64,000 nt of DNA, taken from assembly GCA_963580455.1 (NCBI GenBank), contig OY756958.1:17806501-17870500 (forward strand), given 5' to 3'. The notes under the pieces are model-generated. The model had not been told where the DNA came from and made no database searches. It saw nothing but the letters and a program-made list of their open reading frames with translations. The translations under genes were made by a program, and so were the position numbers. This stretch comes from Euonymus europaeus. Lineage: Eukaryota; Streptophyta; Magnoliopsida; Celastrales; Celastraceae. Shown in pieces: positions 48,525-61,222 of the stretch. Numbering within the stretch: position 1 is the stretch's first letter; every line of letters starts with the position of its first letter.

Positions 48525-48955
48525 TATAGAATAACAATAAAAAGTGTACACCGAGCAACTTTTATGTTCTGAAGTTGCTCAACTCTCTCTATGGAGTAGC
48601 TTTAAAAGTTTTTGTCCATTTGTCATAGAAAGTTGGGGTTTTGGCATCGAAAGAATCTAGGAAGCTTATACTCGTAAAATTTGACATAGAATAACAATAA
48701 AAAGTGTACAATAAGCAACTTTGATGGTCCGAAATTGCACAACTCTCACTATGAAGTAGCTTTTAACGTTTTTGTCCATTTGTCATAGAAAGTTACGGTT
48801 TTGACATCGAAATAATCTAGGAAGCTTATACTCGTAAAATTTGACATAGAATAACAATAAAAAATGTACACCGAGCAATTTTGATATTCCGAAGTCTCAC
48901 AACTCTCTCTATGGAGGAGCTTCTAGTGTTTTTGTCCATTTGTCTTGTAAAGTTG
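48525..48955 (+). repeat. Trailing n1 monomer and transition
   Basis: An n1 copy (48,525-48,684) is followed by a GTGTACAATAAGC monomer and then the start of a GAGCAATTTTGATATTCC monomer. The latter becomes part of the segment repeated 4,314 bp downstream. No other feature seen. Confidence 0.7.
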
Positions 48956-50535
48956 TTGTTTTCACATCGAAATAATCTAGGAGGCTTATACTCGTAAAAT
49001 TTGACATAGAAGAATAATAAAAAGTGTACACCGAGAAACTTTGATAGTCCGAAGTTGCTCATCTCACTCTATGAAGGAGCTTTAAACGGTTTTGTCCATT
49101 TGTCATAGAAAAATGCGGTTTTGGCATCGAAATAATCTAGGATGCTCATACTCGTAAAATTTGATATAGAATAACAATAAAAAGTGTACACCGAGCAACG
49201 TTTATGTTCTGAAGTTGCTCAACTCTCTCTATTGAGTAGCTTTAAAAGTTTTTGTCCATTTTTCATAGAAAGGTGGGGTTTTGGCATCGAAATAATCTTG
49301 GAAGCTTATAGTCGTAAAATTTGACATAGAATAACAATAAAAAGTGTACACCGAGCAACTTTTATGTTCTGAAGCTGCACAACTCTCTCTATTGAGTAGC
49401 TTTAAAAGTTTTTGTCCATTGGTCATAGAAAGTTGGGGTTTTCGCATCGAAATAATCTACGAAGCTTACACTCGTAAAATTTGACAAAGAATAACAATAA
49501 AAAGTGTACACCGAGAAATTTTGACAGTCCGAAGTTGCACAACTCTCTCTATGGAGGAGTTTCTAACGTTTTTGTCCATTTGTCTTGTAAAGTTGGTGTT
49601 TTCACATCGAAATAATCTACGAAGCATATACTCGTAAAATTTGACATAGAGGAACAATAAAAAGTTTACACCGACCGACTTTGATGATTATAAGTTGCTC
49701 AACTCTCTCTATGAAGGAGCTTTTAACGTTTTTGTCCATTTGTCTTGTGAAGTTGGTGTTTTCACATCGAAATAATCTAGGAAGCTTATACTCGTAAAAT
49801 TTGACATAGAAGAACAATCAAAAGTGTACACCGAGCAACTTTGATAGTCCGAGGTTGCTCAACTCACTCTATGGAGGAGCTTTAAACGGTTTTGTCCATT
49901 TGTCCTAGAAAGTTCGGGTTTTGGCATCGAAATAATCTAGGAAGCTTATACTCCTAAAATTTGACGTAGAAGAACAACAAAAAGTGTACAACGAGCAACT
50001 TTGATGGTCAGGAATTGCTCAACGCACTATGAAGTAGCTTTTAACTGTTTTGCCCATTTTTTATTGGTAGTTGGGGTTTTGCCATCAAACTAATCCAGCA
50101 AGCATATACTCGTAAAATTTGACATAGTAGAACAATAAAAAGTGTACACCGAGCAACTTTGATAGTCCGAAGTTGCACAACTCTCTCTATGGAGGAGCTT
50201 TTAAAGTTTTTGTCCATTTGTCATAGAAAGTTCGGGTTTTGGCATCAAAATAATCCACAAAGCATATACTCGTAAAATTTGACATAGAAGAACAATAAAA
50301 AGTGTACACCGAGCGACTTTTATGATTAGAAGTTGCTCAACTCTCTCTATGGAGGAGCTTTTAACGTTTTTGTCCATTTGTCTTGTAAATTTTGTGTTTT
50401 CAAATCGAAATAATCTAGGAAGCTTATACTCGTAAAATTTGACATAGAAGAACAACAAAAAGTGGACACCGAGCAACTTTAATAGTCCGAAGTTGCTCAA
50501 CTCACTCTATGGAGGAGCTTTAAACGGTTTTGCCC
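48956..50535 (+). repeat. ~1.58 kb segment repeated at +4,314 bp, left copy
   Basis: Shared markers include CTAGGAGGCTTATAC (48,979/53,293), GTCATAGAAAAATG (49,105/53,419), AGGATGCTCATACTC (49,139/53,453), GAGAAATTTTGACAG or GATAG (49,513/53,827), CTACGAAGCATATAC (49,617/53,931), ACAATCAAAAG (49,813/54,127) and GTCAGGAATTGC with CAACGCACTATG (50,007/54,321). Confidence 0.84.
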
Positions 50536-51399
50536 ATTTGTCCTAGAAAGTTGGGGTTTTGGCATCGAAATAATCTAGGAAGCTTATACTCCTAAAATTT
50601 GACGCAGAAGAACAATAAAAAGTGTACAACGAGCAACTTCGATGGTCTGGAATTGCTCAACTCACTATGAAGTAGCTTTTAACGGTTTTGCCCATTTTTT
50701 ATTGATAGTTGCGGTTTTGGCAACAAACTAATCCAGCAAGCATATACTCGTAAAATTTGACATAGAAGAACAACAAAAAGTGTAAACCGAGCAACTTTGA
50801 TAGTCCGAAGTTGCTCAACTTACTCTATCGAGGAGCTTTAAACGGTTTTGTCCATTTGTCATAGAAAGTTGGGGTTTTGGCATCGAAATAATCTAGGAAG
50901 CTTATACTCGTAAAATTTGACATAGAAGAACAACAAAAAGTGTACACCGAGCAACTTTGATAGTCCGAAGTTGCACAATCTCTCTATGGAGGAGCTTTTA
51001 ATGTTTTTGTCCATTTGTCATAGAAAGTTGGGGTTTTGGCATCGAAATAATCTAGGATGCTTATAGTCGTAAAATTAGACATAGAAGAACAATAAAAAGT
51101 GTACACCGAGCAACTTTTATGGTCCGAAGTTGCTCAACTCTCTCTATGGAGTAGCTTTTAACGGTTTTGTCGATTTGTCATAAAAAGTTAGGGTTTTGGC
51201 ATCGAAAAAATCTAGGAAGCTTATACTCGTAAAATTTGATGTAGAAGAACAATAAAAAGTGTACAATGAGCAACTTTGATGGTCCGGAATTGCTCAACTC
51301 TCACTATGAACTAGCTTTTAACGGTTTTGCTCATTTCTTATTGATAGTTGGGGTTTTGGCATCAAAACAATCCAGCAAGAATATACTCGTAAAATTTGA
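50536..51399 (+). repeat. Mosaic monomers, partly shared with 56.7-57.3 kb
   Basis: Contains a c-type monomer with GACGCAGAAG and GAGCAACTTCGATGG (near 50,600) matched at about 57,150 (offset about 6,549 bp). It is followed by monomers of b, E'-like and ACAATGAGCAAC types. The related stretch seems to be about 0.7 kb. No gene. Confidence 0.7.
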
Positions 51400-51559
51400 C
51401 AAAGAAGAATAACAAAAAGTGTACACCGAGCAACTTTGATAGTCCAAAGTTGCTTAACTCACTCTATGGAGAAGCTTTAAACGGTTTTGTCCTCTTGTCA
51501 TAGAAAGTTGGGTTTTTGGCATCAAAATAATCTAGGAAGCTTATACTCGTCAAATTTGA

Positions 51560-52839
51560 TATAGAATAACAATAAAAAGTGTACACCGAGCAACTTTTAT
51601 GTTCTGAAGTTGCTCAACTCTCTCTATGGAATAGCTTTAAAAGTTTTTGTCCATTTGTCATAGAAAGTTGGGGTTTTGGCATCGAAAGAATCTAAGAAGC
51701 TTATACTAGTAAAATTTGGCATAGAATAACAATAAAAAGTGTACACCGAGCAACTTTGAATGTCCGAAGTAGCACAACTCACTCTATGGAGGAGCTTTAA
51801 ACGGTTTTGTCCATTTGTCATAGAAAGTTGGGGTTTTGGAATCGAAATAATCTAGGAAACTTATACACGTAAAATTTGACATAGAAGAACAATAAAATGT
51901 GTACACCGAGCAACTTTGATAGTCCGAAGTTGCACAACCCACTCTATGGAGGAGCTTTTAATGTTTTTGTTCATTTGTCATAGAAAGTTGGGGTTTTGGC
52001 ATCGAAATAATCTAGGATGCTTATAGTCGTAAAATTTGACATAGAAGAACAATAAAAAGTGTACACCGAGCAACTTTTATGGTCCGAAGTTGCTCAACTC
52101 TCTCTATGGAGGAGCTTTTAACGTTTTTATCCATTTGTCTTGTAAAGTTGGTATTTTCACATCGAAATAATCTACGAAGCTTATACTCGTAAAATTTGAG
52201 ATAGAAGAACTATAAAAAGTGTACACCGAGCAACTTTGATAGTCCGAAGTTACAGAACTCTCTCTATGGAAGAGCTTTTAACGTTTTTGTCCATTTGTCA
52301 TAAAAAGTTGGGGTTTTGGCATCGAAATAATCTAGGATGCTTATAGTCGTAAAATTTGACATAGAAGAACAATAAAAAGTGTACAGCGAGCAACTTTTAT
52401 GGTCCGAAGTTGCTCAACTCTCTCTATGGAGTAGCTTTTAACGGTTTTGTCGATTTGTCATTGATAGTTGGTGTTTTGGCATCAAAATAATCTAGGAAGC
52501 TTATACTCGTATAATTTGATATAGAATAACAATAAAAAGTGTACACCGAGCAACTTTGATAGTCCAAAGTTACACAACTCTCTCTATGGAGGAGGTTTTA
52601 ACGTTTTTGTCCATTTGTCATAGAAAGTTGGGGTTTTGGCATCGAAATAATCTAGGATGCTTATAGTCGTAAAATTTGACATAGAAGAACAACAAAAATA
52701 GTACACCGAGAAACTTTGATAGTCCGAAGTTCCTTAACTCACTCTATGGAGGAGCTTTAAACGGTTTTGTCCTTTTGTCATATAAAGTTGGGTTTTTGGC
52801 ATCGAAATAATCTAGGAAACTTATACTCGTAAAATTTGA
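51560..52839 (+). repeat. Second HOR family, n1-n8, copy 3 (1,280 bp)
   Basis: Same n1-n8 order as 45,966-47,245 at an offset of 5,594 bp, including CAACCCACTC in n3 (46,341/51,935). An n8-type monomer (GCTTAACTCAC, near 51,451) stands just before it. The block at 48,525-51,399 therefore interrupts this HOR family. Confidence 0.84.
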
Positions 52840-53269
52840 TATAGAATAACAATAAAAAGTGTACACCGAGCAACTTTTATGTTCTGAAGTTGCTCAACTC
52901 TCTCTATGGAGTAGCTTTAAAAGTTTTTGTCCATTTTTCATAGAAAGTTGGGTTTTGGCATCGAAAGAATCTAGGAAGCTTATACTCGTAAAATTTGACA
53001 TAGAATAACAATAAAAAGTGTACACCGAGCAACTTTGAATGTCCGAAGTAGCACAACTCACTCTATGGAGGAGTTTTAAACGGTTTTGTCCATTTGTCAT
53101 AGAAAGTTGGGGTTTTGGAATCGAAATAATCTAGGAAGCTTATACACGTAAAATTTGACATAGAAGAACAATAAAAAGTGTACACCGAGCAACTTTGATA
53201 GTCCGAAGTTGCACAACTCACTCTATGGAGGAGCTTTTAATGTTTTTGTTCATTTGTCATAGAAATTTG
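52840..53269 (+). repeat. Second HOR family, partial copy 4 (n1, n2, part of n3)
   Basis: n1 and n2 are present, with a 1-bp loss in GTTGGGTTTTGG near 52,950. The n3 monomer switches between about 53,262 and 53,275 to TTCACATCG, which begins the segment copied from 48,956. The switch is a chimeric monomer in frame with the repeat. Confidence 0.82.
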
Positions 53270-54850
53270 GGGTTTTCACATCGAAATAATCTAGGAGGCT
53301 TATACTCGTAAAATTTGACATAGAAGAACAATAAAAAGTGTACACCGAGAAACTTTGATAGTCCGAAGTTGCTCAACTCACTCTATGAAGGAGCTTTAAA
53401 CGGTTTTGTCCATTTGTCATAGAAAAATGTGGTTTTGGCATCGAAATAATCTAGGATGCTCATACTCGTAAAATTTGATATAGAATAACAATAAAAAGTG
53501 TACACCGAGCAACTTTTATGTTCTCAAGTTGCTCAACTCTCTCTATTGAGTAGCTTTAAAAGTTTTTGTCCATTTGTCATAGAAAGTTGGGGTTTTGGCA
53601 TCGAAATAATCTTGGAAGCTTATACTCGTAAAATTTGACATAGAATAACAATAAAAAGTGTCCACCGAGCAACTTTTATGTTCTGAAGGTGCTCAACTCT
53701 CTCTATTGAGTAGCTTTAAAAGTTTTTGTCCATTTGTCATAGAAAGTTGGGGTTTTGGCATCGAAATAATCTAGGAAGCTTATACTCGTAAAATTTGACA
53801 AAGAATAACAATAAAAAGTGTACACCGAGAAATTTTGATAGTCCGAAGTTGCACAACTCTCTCTATGGAAGAGTTTCTAACGTTTTTGTCCATTTGTCTT
53901 GTAAAGTTGGTGTTTTCACATCGAAATAATCTACGAAGCATATACTCGTAAAATTTGACATAGAAGAACAATAAAAAGTTTACACCGAGCGACTTTGATG
54001 ATTAGAAGTTGCTCAACTCTCTCTATGAAGGAGCTTTTAACGTTTTTGTCCATTTGTCTTGTGAAGTTGGTGTTTTCACATCGAAATAATCTGGGAAGCT
54101 TATACTCGTAAAATTTGACATAGAAGAACAATCAAAAGTGTACACCGAGCAACTTTGATAGTCCGAAGTTGCTCAACTCACTCTATGGAGGAGCTTTAAA
54201 AGGTTTTGTCCATTTATCCTAGAAAGTCGGGGTTTTGGCATCGAAATAATCTAGGAAGCTTATACCCCTAAAATTTGACGTAGAAGAACAACAAAAAGTG
54301 TACAATGAGCAACTTTGATGGTCAGGAATTGCTCAACGCACTATGAAGTAGCTTTTAACGGTTTTGCCCATTTTTTATTGATAGTTGGGGTTTTGCCATC
54401 AAACTAATCCAGCAAGCATATACTCGTAAAATTTGACATAGTAGAACAATAAAAAGTGTACACCGAGCAACTTTGATTGTCCGAAGTTGCACAACTCTCT
54501 CTATGGAGGAGCTTTTAAAGTTTTTGTCCATTTGTCATAGAAAGTTCGGGTTTTGGCATCAAAATAATCCACAAAGCATATAGTCGTAAAATTTGACATA
54601 GAAGAACAATAAAAAGTGTACACCGAGCAACTTTTATGATTAGAAGTTGCTCAACTCTTTCTATGGAGGAGCTTTTAACGTTTTTGTCCATTTGTCTTGT
54701 AAATTTGGTGTTTTCAAATCGAAATAATCTAGGAAGCTTATACTCGTAAAATTTGACATAGAAGAACAACAAAAAGTGTATACCGAGCAACTTTGATAGT
54801 CCGAAGTTGCTCAACTCACTCTATGGAGGAGCTTTAAACGGTTTTGTCCA
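53270..54850 (+). repeat. ~1.58 kb segment, right copy
   Basis: Copy of 48,956-50,535 at an offset of 4,314 bp (27 monomers less 6 bp). It diverges near 54,850, where this copy has GTCAAAGAAAG and the left copy has GTCCTAGAAAG. It overlaps the left part of the 958 bp duplication. Confidence 0.83.
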
Positions 54851-55075
54851 TTTGTCAAAGAAAGTTGGGGTTTTGTCATCGAAATAATCTGGGAAGCTTA
54901 TAGTCGTAAAATTTGACATAGAAGAACAATAAAAAGTGTACAGCGAGCAACTCTTATGATCCGAAGTTGTTCAACTCTCTCTATGGAGTAGCATTTAACA
55001 GTTTTGTCGATTTATCATTGATAGTTGGTATTTTTGCATCGAAATAATCTAAGAAGCTTATACTCATAAAATTTG
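54118..55075 (+). repeat. 958 bp tandem duplication, copy 1 (six monomers)
   Basis: Shared at offset 958 are ACAATCAAAAG or AAAATCAAAAG (54,130/55,088), TTATCCTAGAAAGTCGGGG (54,214/55,172), GTAGAACAATAAAAAG (54,440/55,398), TTTGTCATCGAAATAATCTGGG (near 54,873/55,831; 20 bases quoted at most are diagnostic) and GAGCAACTCTTATGATCC (54,945/55,903). Confidence 0.84.
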
Positions 55076-56033
55076 ACATAGAAGAAAAATCAAAAGTGTA
55101 CACCGAGCAACTTTGATAGTCCGAAGTTGCTCAACTCACTCTATGGAGGAGCTTTAAAAGGTTTTGTCCATTTATCCTAGAAAGTCGGGGTTTTGGCATC
55201 GAAATAATCTAGGAAGCTTATACTCCTAAAATTTGACGTAGAAGAACAACAAAAAGTGTACAATGAGCAACTTTGATGGTCAGGAATTGCTCAACGCACT
55301 ATGAAGTAGCTTTTAACGGTTCTGCCCATTTTTTATTGATAGTTGGGGTTTTGCCATCAAACTAATCCAGCAAGCATATACTCGTAAAATTTGACATAGT
55401 AGAACAATAAAAAGTATACACCGAGCAACTTTGATAGTCCGAAGTTGCACAACTCTCTCTATGGAGGAGCTTTTAAAGTTTTTGTCCATTTGTCATAGAA
55501 AGTTCGGGTTTTGGCATCAAAATAATCCACAAAGCATATAGTCGTAAAATTTGACATAGAAGAACAATAAAAAGTGTACACCGAGCGACTTTTATGATTA
55601 GAAGTTGCTCAACTCTTTCTATGGAGGAGCTTTTAACGTTTTTGTCCATTTGTCTTGTAAATTTGATGTTTTCAAATCGAAATATTCTAGGAAGCTTATA
55701 CTCGTAAAATTTGACATAGAAGAACAACAAAAAGTGTATACCGAGCAACTTTGATAGTCCGAAGTTGCTCAACTCACTCTATGGAGGAGCTTTAAACGGT
55801 TTTGTCCATTTGTCAAAGAAAGTTGGGGTTTTGTCATCGAAATAATCTGGGAAGCTTATAGTCGTAAAATTTGACATAGAAGAACAATAAAAAGTGTACA
55901 GCGAGCAACTCTTATGATCCGAAGTTGTTCAACTCTCTCTATGGAGTAGCATTTAACAGTTTTGTCGATTTATCATTGATAGTTGGTATTTTTGCATCGA
56001 AATAATCTAAGAAGCTTATACTCATAAAATTTG
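55076..56033 (+). repeat. 958 bp tandem duplication, copy 2
   Basis: Direct tandem copy of the preceding six monomers with scattered differences, for example TTTGATGTTTTC (near 55,662) against TTTGGTGTTTTC (near 54,704) and GGTTCTGCCC (near 55,318) against GGTTTTGCCC. Homology ends near 56,033 where GACGTAGAAG replaces GACATAGAAG. Confidence 0.83.
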
Positions 56034-58783
56034 ACGTAGAAGAACAATAAAAAGTGTACAATGAGCAACTTTGATGGTCCGGAATTGCTCAACTCTCTCT
56101 ATGGAGGAGCTTTTAACGTTTTTGTCCATTTTTTATAGAAAGTTGGGGTTTTGGCATCGTAATAATCTAGGATGCTTATAGTCGTAAAATTTGACATAGA
56201 ATAACAAGAAAAAGTGTACACCGAGAAACTTTGATAGTCCAAAGTTTATTAACTCACTCTATGGAGAAGCTTTAAACGGTTTTGTCCTTTTGTCATAGAA
56301 AGTTGGGTTTTTGGCATCGAAATTATATAGGAAGCTTATACTCGTAAAATTTAATATAGAATAACAATAAAAAGTGTACACCGATCAACGTTTATGTTCT
56401 GAAGTTGCTCAACTCTCTCTACGGAGGAGCTTTTAATGTTTTTGTCCATTTGTCTTGTAAATTTGGTGTTTTCAAATCGAAATAATCTAGGAAACTTATA
56501 CTCGTAAAATTTGACGTAGAATAACAATAAAAAGTGTACAACGAGCAACTTTGATGGTCTGGAATTGCTCAACTCACTATGAAGTAGCTTTTAACGGTTT
56601 TGCCCATTTTTTATTGATAGTTGGGGTTTTGGCAACAAACTAATCCAGCAAGCATATACTCGTAAAATTTGACATAGAAGAACAATAAAAAGTGTACACC
56701 GAGCAACTTTGATAGTCTGAAGTTGCACAACTCTCTCTATGGAGGAGCTTTTAATGTTTTTGTCTATTTGTCATTGAAAGTTTGGGTTTTGGCATCAAAA
56801 TAATCCACAAAGCATATACTCATAAAATTTGACATAGAAGAACAATAAAAAGTGTACACCGAGCGACTTTGATGATTAGAAGTTGCTCAACTCTCTCTAT
56901 GGAGAAGCTTTTAACGTTTTTGTCCATTTGTCTTGTAAATTTGGTGTTTTCAAATCGAAATAATCTAGGAAGCTTATACTCGTAAAATTTGACATAGAAG
57001 AACAACAAAAAGTGTACACCGAACAACTTGGTAGTCCGAAGTTGCTCAACTCACTCTATGGAGGAGCTTTAAACGGTTTTGTCCATTTGTCCTAGAAAGT
57101 TGGGGTTTTGGCATCGAAATAATCTAGGAAGCTTATACTCCTAAAATTTGACGCAGAAGAACAATAAAAAGGGTACAACGAGCAACTTCGATGGTCTGGA
57201 ATTGCTCAACTCACTATGAAGTAGCTTTTAACGGGTTTGCCCATTTTTTATTGATAGTTGCGGTTTTGGCATCAAACTAATCCAGCAAGCATATACTCGT
57301 AAAATTTGACATAGAAGAACAACAAAAAGTGTACACCGAACAACTTTGATAGTCCGAAGTTGCTCAACTCACTCTATGGAGGAGCTTTAAACGATTTTGT
57401 GCTTTTGTCATAGAAAGTTGGGGTTTTTGCATCGAAATAATCTAGGAAGCTTATACTTGTAAAATTTGACATAGAAGAACAATAAAAAGTGTACACCGAG
57501 CAACTTTTATGGTCCGAAGTTGCTCAACTCTCTCTATGGAGTAGCTTTAAACGGTTTTGTTTATTTGTCATAGAAAGTTGGGGGTTTGGAATCGAAATAA
57601 TCTAGGAAGCTTATACTCGTAAAATTTGACATAAAAGAAGAATAAAAAGTGTACACCGACCAATTTTGATAGTCCGAAGTTGCACAACGCTCTCTATGGA
57701 GGAGCTTTTACTGTTTTTTTCCATTTGTCATAGAAAATTCTGGTTTTGGCATCAAAATAATCCACAAAGCATATACTCGTAAAATTTGACATAGAAGAAC
57801 AATAAAAAGTGTACACCGAGCGACTTTGATGAGTAGAAGTTGCTCAACTCTCTCAATGAAGGAGCTTTTAACGTTTTTGCTCATTTCTTATTGATAGTGT
57901 GGGTTTTGGCATCAAAATAATCTAGCAAGCATATACTCGTAAAATTTGACATAGCAGAACAACAAAAAGTGTACACCGAGCAACTTTGATAGTCCGAAGT
58001 TGCTGAACTCACTCTATGGAAGAGCTTTAAACGGTTTTGTCCTTTTGTCATAGAAAGTTGGGTTTTTGGCATCGAAATAATTTAGGAAGATTATACTCGT
58101 AAAATTTGATATAGAATAACAATAAAAAGTGTACACCGAGCAACATTTATGGTCCGAAGTTGCTCAACTCTCTCTATGGAGTAGCTTTTAACGGTTTTGT
58201 CGATTTGTCATTGATAGTTGGTGTTTTGGCATCGAAATAATCTAGGAAGCTTATACTCGTAAAATTTGACATAGAAGAACAACAAAAATTGTACACCGAG
58301 CAACATTGATAGTTCGAAGTTGCTCAACTAATTCTATGGAGGAGCTTTAAATGGTTTTGTCCATTTGTCACGGAAAGTTGGGGTTTTTGCATCGAACTAA
58401 TCTTGGAAGCTTATACTCGTAAAATTTGACATAGAAGAACAATAAAAAGTGTACACCGAGCAACTTTGATAGTCCGAAGTTGTTCAACTCACTCTATGGA
58501 GGAGCTTTAAACGGTTTTGTCCATTTGTCATAGAAAGTTGGGGTTTTGGCATCGAAATAATTCAGGAAGCTTATACTCGTAAAATTTGACATAGAAGAAC
58601 AATAAAAAGTGTACACCGAGCAACTTTGATAGTCCGAAGTTGCTCAACTCACTCTATGGAGGAGATTTAAACGGTTTTGTCCATTTGTCATAGAAAGTTA
58701 GGATTTTGGCATCGAAATAATCTCGGAAGCTTATACTCGTAAAATTTGACGTAGAAGAACAATAAAAAGTGTACAATGAGCTA

Positions 58784-58797
58784 GCAAGCATATACTC
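58784..58797. other. 14-bp templated insertion inside a monomer
   Basis: Related monomers read ACAATGAGCTACTTTGATGG. Here CTT is replaced by GCAAGCATATACTC. The same 14 bases stand 112 bp downstream at 58,896-58,909, in their normal place next to CCA. A local templated insertion during end repair explains this; a sequencing error does not easily do so. Confidence 0.8.
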
Positions 58798-61194
58798 TGA
58801 TGGTCCGGAATTGCTCAACTCTCACTATGAACTAGCTTTTAACGGTTTTGCTCATTTCTTATTGATAGTTGGGGTTTTGGCATCAAAATAATCCAGCAAG
58901 CATATACTCGTAAAATTTGACATAGAAGAACAAAAAAAAGTGTACACCGAGCAACTTTGATAGTCCGAAGTTGCTCAACTCACTCTATGGAGGAGCTTTA
59001 AACGGTTTTGTCCTTTTGTCATAGAAAGTTGCGTTTTTGGCATCGAAATAATCTAGGAAGCTTATACTCGTAAAATTTGATATAGAATAACAATAAAACG
59101 TTTACACCGAGCAACGTTTATGTTCTGAAGTTGCTCAACTCTCTCTATGGAGTAGCTTTAAAATTTTTTGTCCATTTGTCATAGAAAGTTGGGGTTTTGG
59201 CATCGAAATAATCTAGGAAGCTTATACTCATAAAATTTGACATAGAATAACAATAAAAAGTGTACACCGAGCAATTTCGAGAGTCCGAAGTTGCACAATG
59301 CTCTCTATGGAGGAGGTTTTACTGTTTTTGTCCATTTGTCATAGAAAGTTCGGGTTTTGGCATCAAAATAATCCACAAAGCATATACTCGTAAAATTTGA
59401 CATAGAAGAACAATAAAAAGTGTACACCGAGCAATTTTGATAGTCCGAAGTTGCACAACGCTCTATATGGAGGAACTTTTATTGTTTTTGTCCATTTGTC
59501 ATAGAAAGTTCGGGTTTTGGCATCAAAATAATCCACAAAGCATATACTCATAAAATTTGACATATAAGAACAAGAAAAAGTGTACACCGAGCGACATTGA
59601 TGATTAGAAGTTGCTCAACTGTCTCTATGAAAGAGCTTTTAACGTTTTTGTCCATTTTTCTTGTGAAGTTGGTGTTTTCACATCGAAATAATCTAGGAAG
59701 CTTATACTCCTAAAATTTGACGTAGAAGAACAATAAAAAGTTTACAACGAGCAACTTTGATGGTCTGGAATTGCTCAACTCACTATGAAGTAGCTTTTAA
59801 CGGTTTTGCCCATTTTTTATTGATAGTTGAGGTTTTGGCATCAAACTAATCCAGCAAGCATATACTCGTAAAATTTGAAATAGAAGAACAATAAAAAGTG
59901 TACACCGAGCAACTTTGATAGTCCGAAGTTGCACAACTCTCTCTATGGAGGAGCTTTTAATGTTTTTGTCCATTTGTCATAGAAAGTTCGGGTTTTGGAA
60001 TCAAAATAATCCACAAAGCATATACTCGTAAAATTTGACATAGAAGAACAATAAAAAGTTTACACCGAGCGACTTTGATGATTAGAAGTTGCTCAACTCT
60101 CTCTATAGAGGAGCTTTTAACGTTTTTGTCAATTTGTCTTGTAAATTTGGTGTTTTCAAATCGAAATAATCTACGAAGCTTATACTCGTAAAATTTGACA
60201 TAGAAGAACAACAAAAAGTGTACACCGTGCAACTTTGATAGTCCGAAGTTGCTCAACTCACTCTATGGAGGAGCTTTAAACGGTTCGGTCCATTTGTCAT
60301 AGAAAGTTAGGGTTTTGGCATCGAAATAATCTAGGAATCTTATACTCGTAAAATTTGACGTAGAAGAACAATAAAAAGTGTACAATGAGCAACTTTGATG
60401 GTCCGGAATTGCTCAACTCTCACTATGAACTAGTTTTTAACGGTTTTGCTCATTTCTTATTGATAGTGTGGGTTTTGGCATCAAAATAATCCAGCAAGCA
60501 TATACTCATAAAATTTGACATAGAAGAACAACAAAAAGTGTACATCGAGCAACTTGATAGTCCGAAGTTGCTCAACTCACTGTATGGAGGAGCTTTAAAC
60601 GGTTTTGTCCATTTGTCGTAGAAAGTTAGGGTTTTGGCATCGAAATAATCTAGGAAGCTTATACTCGTGAAATTTGACGTAGAAGAAAAATAAAAAGTGT
60701 ACAATGAGCAACTTTGATGGTCCGGAATTGCTCAATTCTCACTATGAACTAGCTTTTAACGGTTTTGCTCATTTCTTATTGATAGTGTGGGTTTTGGCAT
60801 CAAAATAATCCAGCAAGCATATACTCGTAAAATTTGAAAGAGAAGAACAACAAAAAGTGTATACCGAGCAACTTTGATAGTCCGAAGTTGCTCAACTCAC
60901 TCTATGGAGGAGCTTTAAACGGTTTTGTCCTTTTGTCATAGAAAGTTGGGTTTTTGGCATCGAAATCATCTAGGAAGCTTAAACTCGTAAAATTTGATAT
61001 AGAATAACAATAAATAGTGTACACCGAGCAACTTTTATATTCTGAAGTTGCTCAACTCTCTCTATTGAATAGCTTTAAAAGTTTTTGTCCATTTGTCATA
61101 GAAAGTTGGGTTTTTGGCATCGAAATAATCTAGGAAGTTTATACTCTTAAAATTTGATATAGAATAACAATAAAAAGTGTACACCCAACAACTT

Positions 61195-61204
61195 TTATGA
61201 AGTT
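61195..61204. other. 5-bp deletion removing half the dyad spacer
   Basis: ACTTTTATGAAGTTGCTC replaces the usual sequence with TTCTG after TTATG. The TG at both edges gives 2 bp of microhomology. The left arm is also changed (CCAACAACTT instead of CCGAGCAACTT), so the dyad here keeps about five pairs with a 5-nt spacer. Confidence 0.75.
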
Positions 61205-61222
61205 GCTCAACTCTCTCTATGA

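Larger units (their letters stand above)
56034..61222 (+). repeat. Diverged mosaic satellite without a stable HOR
   Basis: About 32 monomers of mixed b, c, d and T-rich types. Local relations exist: GAAAGTTCGGG with CAAAATAATCCACAAAGC monomers repeat at 59,350 and 59,510, and ACAATGAGCAAC monomers at 60,390 and 60,705 flank a b-type monomer. I find no period that holds for more than about three monomers. Single-base indels and small scars are denser than elsewhere, as expected of an older, less homogenised part. No gene or foreign DNA. Confidence 0.7.
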
